Part shown: positions 25,019-33,739 of the stretch, piece after piece
How the letters are laid out: each line of letters opens with the position of its first letter
Numbering within the stretch: position 1 is the first letter of the stretch
Program-made: the position numbers and the translations under genes
Assembly (NCBI RefSeq): GCF_900101675.1
Contig: NZ_FNKG01000003.1
Location: 186,001-250,000, forward strand
Direction: 5' to 3'
DNA length: 64,000 bases
Source of the DNA: Curtobacterium sp. UNCCL20
GTDB lineage: Bacteria > Actinomycetota > Actinomycetes > Actinomycetales > Microbacteriaceae
Notes under the pieces: generated by a model
The model's input: only the letters and a program-made list of their open reading frames with translations
Database searches by the model: none
Told to the model about the DNA's origin: nothing

Positions 25019-25585
25019 GTGAGTCTCCCGCGCCTCCAGGCAGTGGCCCTGACGCTGTCAGCGCCCGGCGCGACCCGTGACGACGACCGGGAGGCGCTGC
25101 TCGCCGCCGTCGTGTCGGCCACCGGCCGCGACGGTTCGGTCGTGCGCGCGGGGCGCGTCTGTCCGCACTGCGGCGGGACCGACCACGGTCGTCCGTGGGC
25201 CGAGGCCGACGGCTGCGCCGTCGGCGTGAGCCTCGCACGGACCTCCGGTGTCCTGGCGATCGCCGTCGCCCCTGACGTCGTCGGCGTCGACGTCGAGCGG
25301 GTCTCCCGCGTCGCAGCCGCACCGCTCGACGTCTTCACGGCCGGGGAGCGCACACGCGCCGAGGGTGACGTCCGCGCCCTCGCCGCCTGCTGGGCGGTGA
25401 AGGAGGCCGTCCTCAAGCGCGACGGTCGGGGCCTCCGGGTCGACCCCGTCTCCGTCGACGTCGATCTGGCCCGCGGGGTCGCGGTGCTCGATGGCCGTCC
25501 ACAGCCGGTGACGGTGCTGTACCCCGAGGACGACGTCGTCGTCGCCGTCGCTGCCGGGGGTCTGCCGGTCAGCGGGGGAGCGTGA
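25019..25585 (+). CDS. 4'-phosphopantetheinyl transferase
   Basis: 188 residues of the Sfp-type family. A CPHCGGTDHGRP patch, the SLARTSG element, the magnesium-binding GVDVERV and the W-x-x-KEA helix (WAVKEAVLKRDGRGL) are all present. It transfers the phosphopantetheine arm to carrier proteins. A likely local client is the Pls-like synthetase at 28043-32005 (serine 544). The 3' end overlaps the convergent methionine aminopeptidase gene by 17 bp. The GTG 25019 is set by the -10 box. Confidence 0.85.
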   Translation: MSLPRLQAVALTLSAPGATRDDDREALLAAVVSATGRDGSVVRAGRVCPHCGGTDHGRPWAEADGCAVGVSLARTSGVLAIAVAPDVVGVDVERVSRVAAAPLDVFTAGERTRAEGDVRALAACWAVKEAVLKRDGRGLRVDPVSVDVDLARGVAVLDGRPQPVTVLYPEDDVVVAVAAGGLPVSGGA

Positions 25586-26336
25586 GCACCTCGACGCCGT
25601 CCTCGGTGATCGCGACGGTGTGCTCGGTGTGGGCCGTCCGGGCTCCGGTGGCGCTCCGCAGTGTCCACCCGTCGGGGTCGGTGACGAGCACGCCGGTGTC
25701 CGCCATCACCCAGGGCTCGAGGGCGAGCAGGAGTCCTGGTCGGAGCCTGTAGCCGCGTCCGGGTCGTCCGGTGTTCGACACGTGCGGGTCCTGGTGCATC
25801 GTCGAACCGATGCCGTGGCCACCGAACTCGGTGTTCACCGGGTACCCCGCGGCTTTCAGGACCGTGCCGATCGCGTGGGAGAGGTCGCCGATGCGAACGC
25901 CCGGCCCGGCGACGTCGATGGCCGCGGCGAGTGCGCGCTCGGTGGCGTCGACGAGCGCGAGGTCGGCGGCTTCCGGGGTGCCGACGACGAAGCTGGTGGC
26001 CGCGTCGGCCGCGATGCCGTCGAGGGTCACGGCGAGGTCGAGCGTGAGGAGGTCGCCGTCTGCGAGGACACGGTCGTGGGGGAGGCCGTGCAGGACCGCG
26101 TCGTTGACGGCGGTGCAGATGTGGTGGCCGAACGCTCCGCGGCCGAACGAGGGCGCGTAGTCGACGTAGCAGGACACGGCGCCGGCCTCCTCGATCATCG
26201 CCTTCGCCCAGCGGTCGATCTCGAGCAGGTTCGTCCCGACGCGGATGCGGTCCCGGAGGGTGTGCAGGATCGTGCCGACGAGGGCGCCGGTCGCGCGGGC
26301 CTTCTCGAGTTCGGACGGGGTGAGGATCTCGATCAT
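25569..26336 (-). CDS. map: Type I methionine aminopeptidase
   Basis: 255 residues. Metal ligands are visible in LLTLDLAVTLDGIAADAATS (two aspartates), GHGIGSTMHQDP (histidine), LLALEPWVM (glutamate) and TEHTVAI (glutamate), with the substrate histidine in FGHHICTAVN. It removes the initiator methionine. It is not beside secY/adk and infA as the main actinobacterial copy usually is, so it may be a second map. TATGAT lies 6 nt before the ATG, implying a leaderless mRNA, and a palindrome covers the promoter. Confidence 0.9.
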   Translation of the reverse strand: MIEILTPSELEKARATGALVGTILHTLRDRIRVGTNLLEIDRWAKAMIEEAGAVSCYVDYAPSFGRGAFGHHICTAVNDAVLHGLPHDRVLADGDLLTLDLAVTLDGIAADAATSFVVGTPEAADLALVDATERALAAAIDVAGPGVRIGDLSHAIGTVLKAAGYPVNTEFGGHGIGSTMHQDPHVSNTGRPGRGYRLRPGLLLALEPWVMADTGVLVTDPDGWTLRSATGARTAHTEHTVAITEDGVEVLTLPR

Positions 26337-26342
26337 GGGATG

Positions 26343-26348
26343 ATCATA
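26343..26348 (-). promoter_or_regulatory. -10 box TATGAT for map
   Basis: On the minus strand TATGAT is followed by CATCCC and then ATG. It overlaps the left arm of the palindrome. Confidence 0.55.
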
Positions 26349-26369
26349 CCGGTACAGAAAGACCGGTAT
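26346..26369. promoter_or_regulatory. Palindromic operator between map and HTH gene
   Basis: ATACCGGT (26346-26353) and ACCGGTAT (26362-26369) are perfect inverted arms around an 8-nt A-rich spacer. The site overlaps or adjoins the -10 boxes of both divergent genes, so one bound regulator could silence both. Confidence 0.7.
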
Positions 26370-26375
26370 TAGAGT
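26370..26375 (+). promoter_or_regulatory. -10 box TAGAGT for HTH gene
   Basis: Followed by GGGAAC and then the ATG at 26382, the leaderless arrangement, mirrored by map on the other strand. Confidence 0.5.
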
Positions 26376-26381
26376 GGGAAC

Positions 26382-26657
26382 ATGGTCCGTCTCCCGCTCA
26401 GTCCCGACGAGGTCGCTCGTGGTCGTCGCCTCGGGGCGCTGCTCCGGCAGGCCCGGGGTGCGCGTTCGATGCTCGACACCGCGCTCGCGGCGGGGATCTC
26501 GCCCGAGACGCTGCGGAAGATCGAGACGGGGCGCATCGCGACGCCGGCGTTCTCCACGATCGCCTCGGTCGCCGGCGTGGTCGGGCTGTCGCTCGACGCA
26601 GTCTGGGCAGAGGTCAGCTGCGAGCCCGACCGACAGGCGACGATCGTCGCCTCCTGA
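26382..26657 (+). CDS. XRE-family helix-turn-helix regulator
   Basis: 91 residues. Almost the whole protein is one lambda-repressor-like domain: LGALLRQARGARSMLDTALA, then AGISPETLRKIETGRIATPA as the recognition region and FSTIASVAGVVGLSLDAVW. No ligand domain is present. Given the palindrome 13 nt upstream, it probably represses itself and the divergent map gene. Confidence 0.85.
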   Translation: MVRLPLSPDEVARGRRLGALLRQARGARSMLDTALAAGISPETLRKIETGRIATPAFSTIASVAGVVGLSLDAVWAEVSCEPDRQATIVAS

Positions 26658-26672
26658 CCGAGCGGCGTCCGT

Positions 26673-28034
26673 TCAGCCGAGCGGCGGCACCCCGGGCTCG
26701 TCGATCCACGGAGCCGTCAGCGCCCGCACCGCGTCGACGGTGACACCCGCGGTCCCGGCGAACGCGTCGAGCACGTCCTCCGGCAGCACCGACCCGTGCC
26801 GGTGCCGCTCGGTGATGGCCCGGAGGCCGGCGAAGAACGCGTCGTCGCCGATCGACCGCCGCACCGCGTGCAGGGCGAGGGCCCCGCGCTTGTAGACCCG
26901 GTCGTCGAACATGTCCTTCGCGCCCGGCTCGGCGACCACGAGGTCCTGCGGCTGCTCGAGCAGCCCGTCCCGGTACCGGGCGGCGAGGACGTCCGCGGTG
27001 TCGCCGCCGCGGTGCTCCGACCACAGCCACTCCGCGTAGCAGGCGAAGCCCTCGTGCAGCCAGATGTCCCGCCAGCGGGCGACGGTGACGGAGTTGCCGA
27101 ACCACTGGTGCGCGAGCTCGTGCGCGATGAGGCGGTCGGTGCCGTGCTCGCCGTCGACGTGGTTCCGCCCGAAGACGGCGAGGCCGTGTGCCTCGAGCGG
27201 GATCTCGAGGTCGTCGTCCGTCACGATGACGCCGTACGCGGGGAACGGGTACGGACCGAAGCGCTCGGCGTAGAGCGCGAGCATCTCCGGCACCTGCCCG
27301 AAGTCGGTCTTCGCGGCCGCGGCGAGGTCGGCGGGGTGGTGCAGCGTGACCGGGACGCCCGCCGCGCGGAGCTTCGTGGTGCGGTACCGGCCGATCTGCA
27401 CCGTGGCCAGGTACGTCGCCATCGGGTCGGTGGTGGCGTAGGTCCAGGTGGTGCCGGCCCGGGCACGCTCCTTGCCGAGCAGGTCGCCGTTCGCCACGAC
27501 GTCGTAGGCGGCCTCGGCGGTGATCTCGAACCGGTACGTGGCCTTGTCGTCCGGGCGGTCGTTGCAGGGGAACCAGGACGGGGCGCCGGTGGGCTGCGCG
27601 GCGACGATGACGCCGTCGGTCAGTTCCTCCCAGCCGATCTGGCCCCAGGGGCTCCGGAGCGGGTGCGGGGTGCCGCGGTACTTCACGTGCACCGTGAACT
27701 CGACGCCGGCGGCGATCGGTGCTGCGGGTGTCACGGTGAGCTTGTGCGTCGCGGTCGAGCTCTTCTTCGCACGTTTCCCGTCGACGTCGACCCGGTCCAC
27801 CGTCAGGCCGTGCAGGTCGAGGACGACGCGGTCGAGGTCGGCCGCCGCCCGCGCCGTGACCACCGCGGTGCCGTCGAGCCGGTTCGTCGCGACCCGGTAC
27901 TCCAGGCGGAGGTCGTAGTGCAGTGCGTTCCACCGCCGGTCGCCGCTGTGCGGGGTGTACGGGTCGGGATCCGGCCCCGTCGGGACGGGGTTCGTCGGCG
28001 AGGCGGTCGTCGGCACAGCGTTCTTCGGGGTCAC
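26673..28034 (-). CDS. M1-family zinc aminopeptidase
   Basis: 453 residues. Zinc site HELAHQWFGN with H305, E306 and H309, plus the third ligand glutamate in WLHEGFACYAEWLW; the amino-terminus-binding GAMEN motif of classical M1 enzymes is not obvious (the region reads LEIPLEAHGLAVFG). It lacks the large C-terminal helical domain, so it is a short M1 type. The frame is open far upstream, but the GTG at 28034, 8 nt after the Pls-like gene stop, fits the family start. Confidence 0.88.
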   Translation of the reverse strand: MTPKNAVPTTASPTNPVPTGPDPDPYTPHSGDRRWNALHYDLRLEYRVATNRLDGTAVVTARAAADLDRVVLDLHGLTVDRVDVDGKRAKKSSTATHKLTVTPAAPIAAGVEFTVHVKYRGTPHPLRSPWGQIGWEELTDGVIVAAQPTGAPSWFPCNDRPDDKATYRFEITAEAAYDVVANGDLLGKERARAGTTWTYATTDPMATYLATVQIGRYRTTKLRAAGVPVTLHHPADLAAAAKTDFGQVPEMLALYAERFGPYPFPAYGVIVTDDDLEIPLEAHGLAVFGRNHVDGEHGTDRLIAHELAHQWFGNSVTVARWRDIWLHEGFACYAEWLWSEHRGGDTADVLAARYRDGLLEQPQDLVVAEPGAKDMFDDRVYKRGALALHAVRRSIGDDAFFAGLRAITERHRHGSVLPEDVLDAFAGTAGVTVDAVRALTAPWIDEPGVPPLG

Positions 28035-28042
28035 GGTGCCGG

Positions 28043-31000
28043 TCAGTCTGCCACGCCCACGCGGTCCGCGGCCGGGCCGGCGGGCGGAGTGGACACTGCC
28101 GCGGGCGAGACCGGCGCAGTCGGCACGGCGGGCGCTCCGGACCACGGTGCGATCGGGTTGCCCGCCCAGTGCGTCCCGCCGGGCACCTGCTCCCCGCGCA
28201 TCACGAGCGACGCCGGCCCGACGGTGGCGCCCGTCCCGATGCCGGCTGCGGGGAGGACCACGCTGTGCGGGCCGAGGGTCGACCCGGCGTCGAGCCGCAC
28301 GGTGTCGAGCTGCATCACCCGGTCGTGGAACAGGTGGGTCTGGACGACGGTCCCGCGCGCCACCGATGCTCCGGCACCGATCGTCACCAGGTCGGCCTCG
28401 GGCAGCCAGTACGTCTCCAACCAGGTGCCCCGGCCGATCGTCGCCCCGAGGCTCCGCAGCCACGCGGCCAGTGCGGGCGTGCCGGTGGCCTGCTCGGCGA
28501 ACCAGGGGCGGGCGACGGTCTCGACGAAGGTGTCCTGCACCTCGTTCCGCCAGACGAACGACGACCACAGCGGGTGCTCCCGTGCGGCGATCCGGCCGAC
28601 GAACGCCCACTTCGCGATCGTCGAGACCACCGCGGCGACGGCGCCCGCGACGATGAGCACCGGGCCGGCGAGCAGCACGGTCCAGCCGATGCCGACCGCG
28701 GCCCAGAGTGCGAGCAGGGACCCGACGACGCCGAGCGCGATCGCCGCGGACACCATCGGCGCGATGAGCCGCAGCAGTTCCCAGCAGCCGCGCGCGACCT
28801 TCAGGGACCGCGACGGGCGGAAGGTGCGCTCCTCGTCGAACTCGGCTGCGGCGCGACGGAGCCGGACCGGTGGCGACCCGAGCCACGACGACCCGCGCTT
28901 CGCCTTCTTCGGCACCGCGGACAGCACCGCCACCAGGGCCTCGCGCGGCACCGATCGCCCAGCACCCGTCATCCCGCTGTTGCCGAGGAACGCCCGACGG
29001 CCGACCTTCGACCGACCGATCCGCACCCGTCCGCCGCCGAGCTCGTAGGTGGCGACCATGGTGTCGTCGGCGAGGAACGCCCCGGAGGCGATCTGCGTGA
29101 GCGCGGGGATGAGCAGCACCGTCGAGATCTCGGTGTTCCGCCCCACCTTCGCCCCGAGCATCCGGAGCCACACCGGGGTCACGAGCGACGCGTACAGGGG
29201 GAAGAGCAGGGTCCGTGCAGCGTCGAGCACCCGCTCCGTCGACCAGACCTGCCAGCCGGTGCGGGAGCGCACCGGGTGCCGCCCCTCGACCAGGCCGATC
29301 CCGAGCAGCCGGACCGACGCGACGACGAGCAGCGCGTACACGGCGCCGGCGACGACCGTCGCGATCGGCACCCACGCCAGCGCGCGGAGCACCGCGTCCC
29401 CGATCGAGGGCGCCGGTCCGACGAGCAGCCACGCCACGGCCACCCCGGCGGCGACACCGACCACCGGCAACCCGGCCACGGCCACCGACCCGGCGCCGTA
29501 CGCCAGCAGCCACCGACGTCGGGACGCGGGGCGCGCCTCCCGGTCGTGTCGAGCCGACCCGACGCGTTCCGCGGGCGACCCCGCCCAGCGCTCCCCGTCG
29601 GGGACCCGGCCGGTGACGGCCGAACCCGCCTCCACCTCGGAACCGGTGCCGACGTGCGCTCCCGGCAGCAGCGTCGTGCGGCTGTGGACCACGGCGTCCG
29701 CGTCGACGCGGACCCGACCGATCCGGAACACGTCGCCGTCCACCCAGTGCCCGGCGAGGTCCACCTCCGGCTCGATCGACGCCCGCTTGCCGATGGTCAG
29801 CATCCCCGTCACCGGCGGCAGCGTGTGCAGGTCGACGTCCTTGCCGATCCGCGCACCGAGCGCCCGCGCGTAGTAGCTGATCCACGGCGCCCCGGCGGTC
29901 GACGGGCCGTCCACCGCCTCGGCGATGCGCTCCGCGAGCCACACCCGCACGTGCACCGAACCACCACGCGGATGGTCACCCGGCCGGACCCCGACGAGGA
30001 TCAGCCGCGCGAGCACGACCGTCACCGCCATCTTCCCGATCGGGGTGACGAAGAGCAGCAGCGCGACGACCAGCACCGGCCACGGCAGCACCGGTACCGA
30101 CGGCAGCGTCGTGGCGTGCAGCACCGAAGCGACGAGGGCCGTCCACGTCAGCACCCGCAGACCGCGGAGGACCTGCACCGGCAGCCCGAGCAGCGTCATC
30201 AGGAACCCGGTCAGCGGCGGAACCGGACGGACGTCACGGGGGACCGACACCACCGGACCGGAGTCGTCGAGCGCCGCAGCCAAAGCGCCGATCCGCGGGT
30301 GGTCGTACACGTCCGCCACCGTCGTCGTCGGGAAGCGCTCACGGATGGCCGACACCAGCTGCGCCGCCGTGAGCGAACCGCCACCGTGGGCGAAGAAGTC
30401 GTCGTCGACGCTCGACACCGGCACCCCGAGGATCGCCGCCCACCGCTCCGCGATCCACGCCACCGTGTCCGGCAGCATCGCCTGGTCGGTCGAGCCGGGC
30501 AGAGGCCAGGGCAACGCCGCACGGTCCACCTTCCCCGACGTCCTGGTCGGCAGGGACTCCACCACTGCGAGGAGCGGCACCAGCGCCGCCGGCAGCTCCT
30601 CCCGCAACCGGGCGTTCGCCGCCGCGGTGTCGATCGACGCCCCCGCGACCGGCGCCACGTACCCGACCAGCACCTGGTTGCCCGCCGGCGTCCGCTGCAC
30701 CACCGCAGCACCACCCGCCACGTCCTCGAGCGCCTGCAGTGCCGCGTCGATCTCACCGAGCTCGATCCGCCGACCGCCGAGCTTCACCTGGTCGTCCGCA
30801 CGCCCCTGGAACACCAACCCCTCCGGGTCGTACCGCACCAGGTCACCACTCCGGTACGCCCGCTCCCACCCGAGCTCCGGGAACGGCGCGTACTTCTCCG
30901 CGTCCTTCGCCGGGTCGAGGTACCGGCCGAGCCCCACCCCGCCGATCACCAGCTCACCGACCCCACCCGGCTCGACCCGCTGCCCCGCGGCGTCCACCAC

Positions 31001-32005
31001 CGCGAGGTCCCACCCGTCCAACGGCAGCCCGATCCGCACCGGCGACGACCCGTCCATGAGAGCGCCGCACGCGACGACGGTCGCCTCCGTCGGGCCGTAC
31101 GTGTTCCAGAGCTCCCGGTCACGGCTCGCGATCCGCGCCGCCAGCTCCGGCGGGCACGCCTCACCACCGAAGATCACCAACCGGACCTGCTCCAGCGCAT
31201 CGTCCGGCCACAGCGCCGCCAGCGTCGGCACCGTCGACACCACCGTGATCCCGTGCGCGATCAACCACGGGCCCAGGTCCACCCCGGTCCGCACCAGCGA
31301 CCGGGGCGCCGGCACGAGACACGCACCGTGCCCCCACGCCAACCACATCTCCTCGCACGACGCGTCGAACGCCACACTCAGCCCCGCGAGCACCCGGTCA
31401 CCCGGCCCGATCGGCGCCCGCTGCAGGAACATCCGCGCCTCGGCGTCCACGAACGCCGCCGCCGACCGGTGCGTCACCGCCACACCCTTCGGCACCCCCG
31501 TGGACCCCGACGTGAAGATGATCCACGCGTCGTCCGTCAGCCCGGGGGCCTCGGCGCTCGCCGCGGGGTCCGTCACCGGCGACGGTGCAGCATCCGGCAT
31601 CCCGGACACGTGCAGCACCCCGCCCGCGCCGATCACGCCGACGACACCGGCCTCGCCGAAGACGAGCGCGGCGCGTTCCTCGGGGTCGTCGGCGTCCACC
31701 GGCACGTACGCGGCACCGGCCGCCAGCACGGCGAGGATCGACACGTACAGGTCACGACCGCCGGAGGGGATCCGCACGCCGACGCGGTCACCCCGCCGGA
31801 CGCCGTGTCGCGCCAGGTCGTCGGCACGCTCGTGCACGAGTCGGAGGAGCGTCGCGTAGTCGATCGTGCCCGCCGGGTCCTCGAGCGCGAGAGCGTCGGG
31901 GTGCTCGGCCGTGGTGGCCGTCAGGACGTCGAGCAGGGTCCGCGGCGACGGTGCGTGCTCGCCGCGGGCGAGTTCGTGCTGCGGGTTCCCGGTGGCGCTG
32001 GGCAT
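28043..32005 (-). CDS. Pls/PosA-like membrane non-ribosomal synthetase
   Basis: 1320 residues. Adenylation domain (about 25-510; IIFTSGSTGVPKG, NTYGPTEATV, YRSGDLVRYDPEG, SGKVDR), carrier domain with phosphopantetheine site S544 in HGGGSLTAAQL, then a long region of membrane helices interleaved with three hexapeptide left-handed-helix repeats. This is the layout of epsilon-poly-lysine and related homopolymer synthetases, which link activated amino acids without a standard condensation domain. The monomer cannot be read from sequence here. Low-complexity Pro/Ala C-terminus. Confidence 0.88.
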   Translation of the reverse strand: MPSATGNPQHELARGEHAPSPRTLLDVLTATTAEHPDALALEDPAGTIDYATLLRLVHERADDLARHGVRRGDRVGVRIPSGGRDLYVSILAVLAAGAAYVPVDADDPEERAALVFGEAGVVGVIGAGGVLHVSGMPDAAPSPVTDPAASAEAPGLTDDAWIIFTSGSTGVPKGVAVTHRSAAAFVDAEARMFLQRAPIGPGDRVLAGLSVAFDASCEEMWLAWGHGACLVPAPRSLVRTGVDLGPWLIAHGITVVSTVPTLAALWPDDALEQVRLVIFGGEACPPELAARIASRDRELWNTYGPTEATVVACGALMDGSSPVRIGLPLDGWDLAVVDAAGQRVEPGGVGELVIGGVGLGRYLDPAKDAEKYAPFPELGWERAYRSGDLVRYDPEGLVFQGRADDQVKLGGRRIELGEIDAALQALEDVAGGAAVVQRTPAGNQVLVGYVAPVAGASIDTAAANARLREELPAALVPLLAVVESLPTRTSGKVDRAALPWPLPGSTDQAMLPDTVAWIAERWAAILGVPVSSVDDDFFAHGGGSLTAAQLVSAIRERFPTTTVADVYDHPRIGALAAALDDSGPVVSVPRDVRPVPPLTGFLMTLLGLPVQVLRGLRVLTWTALVASVLHATTLPSVPVLPWPVLVVALLLFVTPIGKMAVTVVLARLILVGVRPGDHPRGGSVHVRVWLAERIAEAVDGPSTAGAPWISYYARALGARIGKDVDLHTLPPVTGMLTIGKRASIEPEVDLAGHWVDGDVFRIGRVRVDADAVVHSRTTLLPGAHVGTGSEVEAGSAVTGRVPDGERWAGSPAERVGSARHDREARPASRRRWLLAYGAGSVAVAGLPVVGVAAGVAVAWLLVGPAPSIGDAVLRALAWVPIATVVAGAVYALLVVASVRLLGIGLVEGRHPVRSRTGWQVWSTERVLDAARTLLFPLYASLVTPVWLRMLGAKVGRNTEISTVLLIPALTQIASGAFLADDTMVATYELGGGRVRIGRSKVGRRAFLGNSGMTGAGRSVPREALVAVLSAVPKKAKRGSSWLGSPPVRLRRAAAEFDEERTFRPSRSLKVARGCWELLRLIAPMVSAAIALGVVGSLLALWAAVGIGWTVLLAGPVLIVAGAVAAVVSTIAKWAFVGRIAAREHPLWSSFVWRNEVQDTFVETVARPWFAEQATGTPALAAWLRSLGATIGRGTWLETYWLPEADLVTIGAGASVARGTVVQTHLFHDRVMQLDTVRLDAGSTLGPHSVVLPAAGIGTGATVGPASLVMRGEQVPGGTHWAGNPIAPWSGAPAVPTAPVSPAAVSTPPAGPAADRVGVAD

Positions 32006-32049
32006 CGAGTCCTCTTCCCGGTCGTGTGCGGGACGACCGGCCCGTGATC

Positions 32050-33222
32050 CTAGGGGGTCGATGTGACCGGTTCGGAAACAGCCGGTGCAGCGTCGGCACG
32101 CGGTGCGCCGCCGGCACGCGGCTCGCCTCCGCCACGCGGCTCGCCGCCGCCACGCGGCTCGCCTCCGCCACGCGGTGCGTCGCCGGCACGCGGCATCCCT
32201 CCGCCACCGTGCCCGAGGGATGCGCGCGCCGCGTCGAGCGCCGCCGCGACCCCGATCGAGTCGTCGAGCGAGTGCAGCGGCGACTCCGTCCGGCCGTCCG
32301 CGACGTACCGGGCGAGCGCCGCGGCCTGCCACACGAGCCCCTGACGGCCCTGCAGTCCGGTGGGCTCCGCCCAGGGCGTCTCGCCGGAGCCGTCGTGCAC
32401 CGCGAACGACGCCGGGAAGACGAAGTGGTCGGTGTACCGCACGGTCGCGCGGCTGCCCGCGATGACCGCCAGGCCCGGCGTCCACGCCGTCATCGACGTG
32501 GTCACCACGGACTGCGCGCCGCCGTCCGCCGTCGACACGGTGACGGACTGGAGGTCCACCCCACGATCCGAGACCGCCCCCGCCGTGCTGCTGGTCACCG
32601 GGGCGCCGGTGGCGAAGCGTGCGAACCAGTGCCCGTAGACACCGGCGTCGAGGAGCGCGCCGCCGCCGGCGGCCGGGTCGAACATCCGGTCGGCCGGGTC
32701 GGGCTCGTGCGGCCAGCCGACGTCGACCGACGCGAGACGGACGTCACCGAGGACGCCGTCTGCGAGCAACCGGGCTATGACGGTCGTGCCCGGGAGGTAG
32801 CGGGTCCACATCGCCTCCATCGCGAGGACCCCGGCGGCGCGGGCGGCCTCGGCGAGGGTGCGGGTGTCCGCTGCCGAGGTGGTCATCGGCTTCTCGACGA
32901 GCACGTGCTTGCCGGCGGCGATCGCCAGGAGGGCGTGTCCGAGGTGCTGCGGGTGCGGCGACGCGACGTAGACGACGTCGACCGTGGGGTCGGCGACGAG
33001 GGCCTCGTACGAGTCGTGCGCGTGCGCGACACCGTGCTGTGCGGCGAAGGCGGCGGCGCGTTCGGGGGAGCGGGAGCCGACGGCGACGACGCGCTGGTCC
33101 GAGTTCGCGTGCAGTGTCGCCGTGAAGTCGTTCGCGATCACGCCCGGTCCGATCACGCCCCACCGGAGCACCGGTCCGCCTCGGAGCGGTTCGACCTCGG
33201 GCTGGGGAAACGTCATCGTCAT
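32050..33222 (-). CDS. Gfo/Idh/MocA-family oxidoreductase
   Basis: 390 residues. NAD(P) motif GVIGPGVIANDF, second conserved EKPMTTSAADT (lysine of the EKP catalytic motif) and a C-terminal alpha-beta domain with DVGWPHEPDP. These enzymes oxidise or reduce sugars, inositols and related diols. Its last 50 residues are an unusual Gly/Pro/Arg tail made from an 18-bp repeat, outside the fold. It lies upstream of the Pls-like gene with a 44-nt gap. Confidence 0.85.
   Translation of the reverse strand: MTMTFPQPEVEPLRGGPVLRWGVIGPGVIANDFTATLHANSDQRVVAVGSRSPERAAAFAAQHGVAHAHDSYEALVADPTVDVVYVASPHPQHLGHALLAIAAGKHVLVEKPMTTSAADTRTLAEAARAAGVLAMEAMWTRYLPGTTVIARLLADGVLGDVRLASVDVGWPHEPDPADRMFDPAAGGGALLDAGVYGHWFARFATGAPVTSSTAGAVSDRGVDLQSVTVSTADGGAQSVVTTSMTAWTPGLAVIAGSRATVRYTDHFVFPASFAVHDGSGETPWAEPTGLQGRQGLVWQAAALARYVADGRTESPLHSLDDSIGVAAALDAARASLGHGGGGMPRAGDAPRGGGEPRGGGEPRGGGEPRAGGAPRADAAPAVSEPVTSTP
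32096..32203. repeat. 18-bp tandem repeat at the end of the oxidoreductase gene
   Basis: Six copies of an 18-bp unit (GCACGCGGCTCGCCTCCG with variants) encode a repeated GGGEPR peptide. Copies differ at few positions, so the array is recent or kept in register. Confidence 0.85.
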
Positions 33223-33266
33223 GCGTCGACGCTACAGCGGGACGCAGCTGATGGGGCCTGCCGGGC

Positions 33267-33511
33267 CGACTGAGCGAAGCTGGCGACGGCCTCACCGGGG
33301 CCGACCACGGGGGACGGTCGGCGAAGCCGACATCGCGGGCAGCCGACTGAGCGGAGCTGGTGAGGGTCACACCGGAACCGACCACGGGGGACGGTCGGCG
33401 AAGCCGACATCGCGGGCAGCCGACTGAGCGGAGCTGGCGACGGCCACACCGGAACCGAGGACGGGGGACGGTCGGCGAAGCCGACATCGCGGGCAGCCGA
33501 CTGAGCGGAGC
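33267..33511. repeat. 77-bp tandem repeat array, three full units
   Basis: Units start at 33267, 33344 and 33421, each opening CGACTGAGCG, with a 14-nt partial fourth at 33498. Each unit contains a GTCGGCGAAGCCGAC hairpin and a CATCGCGGGCAGC segment that is identical in all three. The array fills most of the 320-nt gap between an oxidoreductase gene and tRNA-Arg; no open frame or RNA gene is recognised in it. Confidence 0.9.
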
Positions 33512-33542
33512 GAAGACGTCTGCTTCCGCGGGGATGTCACTG

Positions 33543-33614
33543 TGCCCCCAGGAGGATTCGAACCTCCGCCCCTGCCTCCGGAGGGCAGTGCTCTATCCCC
33601 TGAGCTATGGGGGC
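33543..33614 (-). tRNA. tRNA-Arg, anticodon CCG
   Basis: 72 nt folding into a full cloverleaf: acceptor GCCCCCA/TGGGGGC, D-arm GCTC/GAGC, anticodon stem CTGCC/GGCAG with loop CTCCGGA (anticodon CCG, codon CGG), T-arm GGAGG/CCTCC with TTCGAAT. No CCA is encoded. It lies 750 nt from argS. Confidence 0.95.
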
Positions 33615-33683
33615 CCTGGGTGTCTCCAACCGTAGCAGGTCCGTGACGGTCTCCTGGACACCGTGGCGGCCCGGCCGCGTGTC

Positions 33684-33726
33684 GGACGGGAGGCCCGTGG
33701 CGGCCCCGCCACGCGCCTCCAGGCAG
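33684..33726. repeat. Inverted pair of the CTGGAGGC dispersed motif
   Basis: GGACGGGAGGCCCGTGGCGG faces CCGCCACGCGCCTCCAGGC just downstream of a lipoprotein gene; an imperfect hairpin that may serve as a terminator. Confidence 0.55.
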
Positions 33727-33739
33727 TCGGATCCTGCGG

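Noticed and set aside
28043-32005. Conventional multi-module NRPS siderophore cluster
   Set aside because: There is a single adenylation and carrier domain, no condensation or thioesterase domain, and instead membrane helices with hexapeptide repeats; this is Pls-like architecture.
33267-33511. CRISPR array
   Set aside because: Units are adjacent 77-bp tandem copies without unique spacers, and no cas gene is present.
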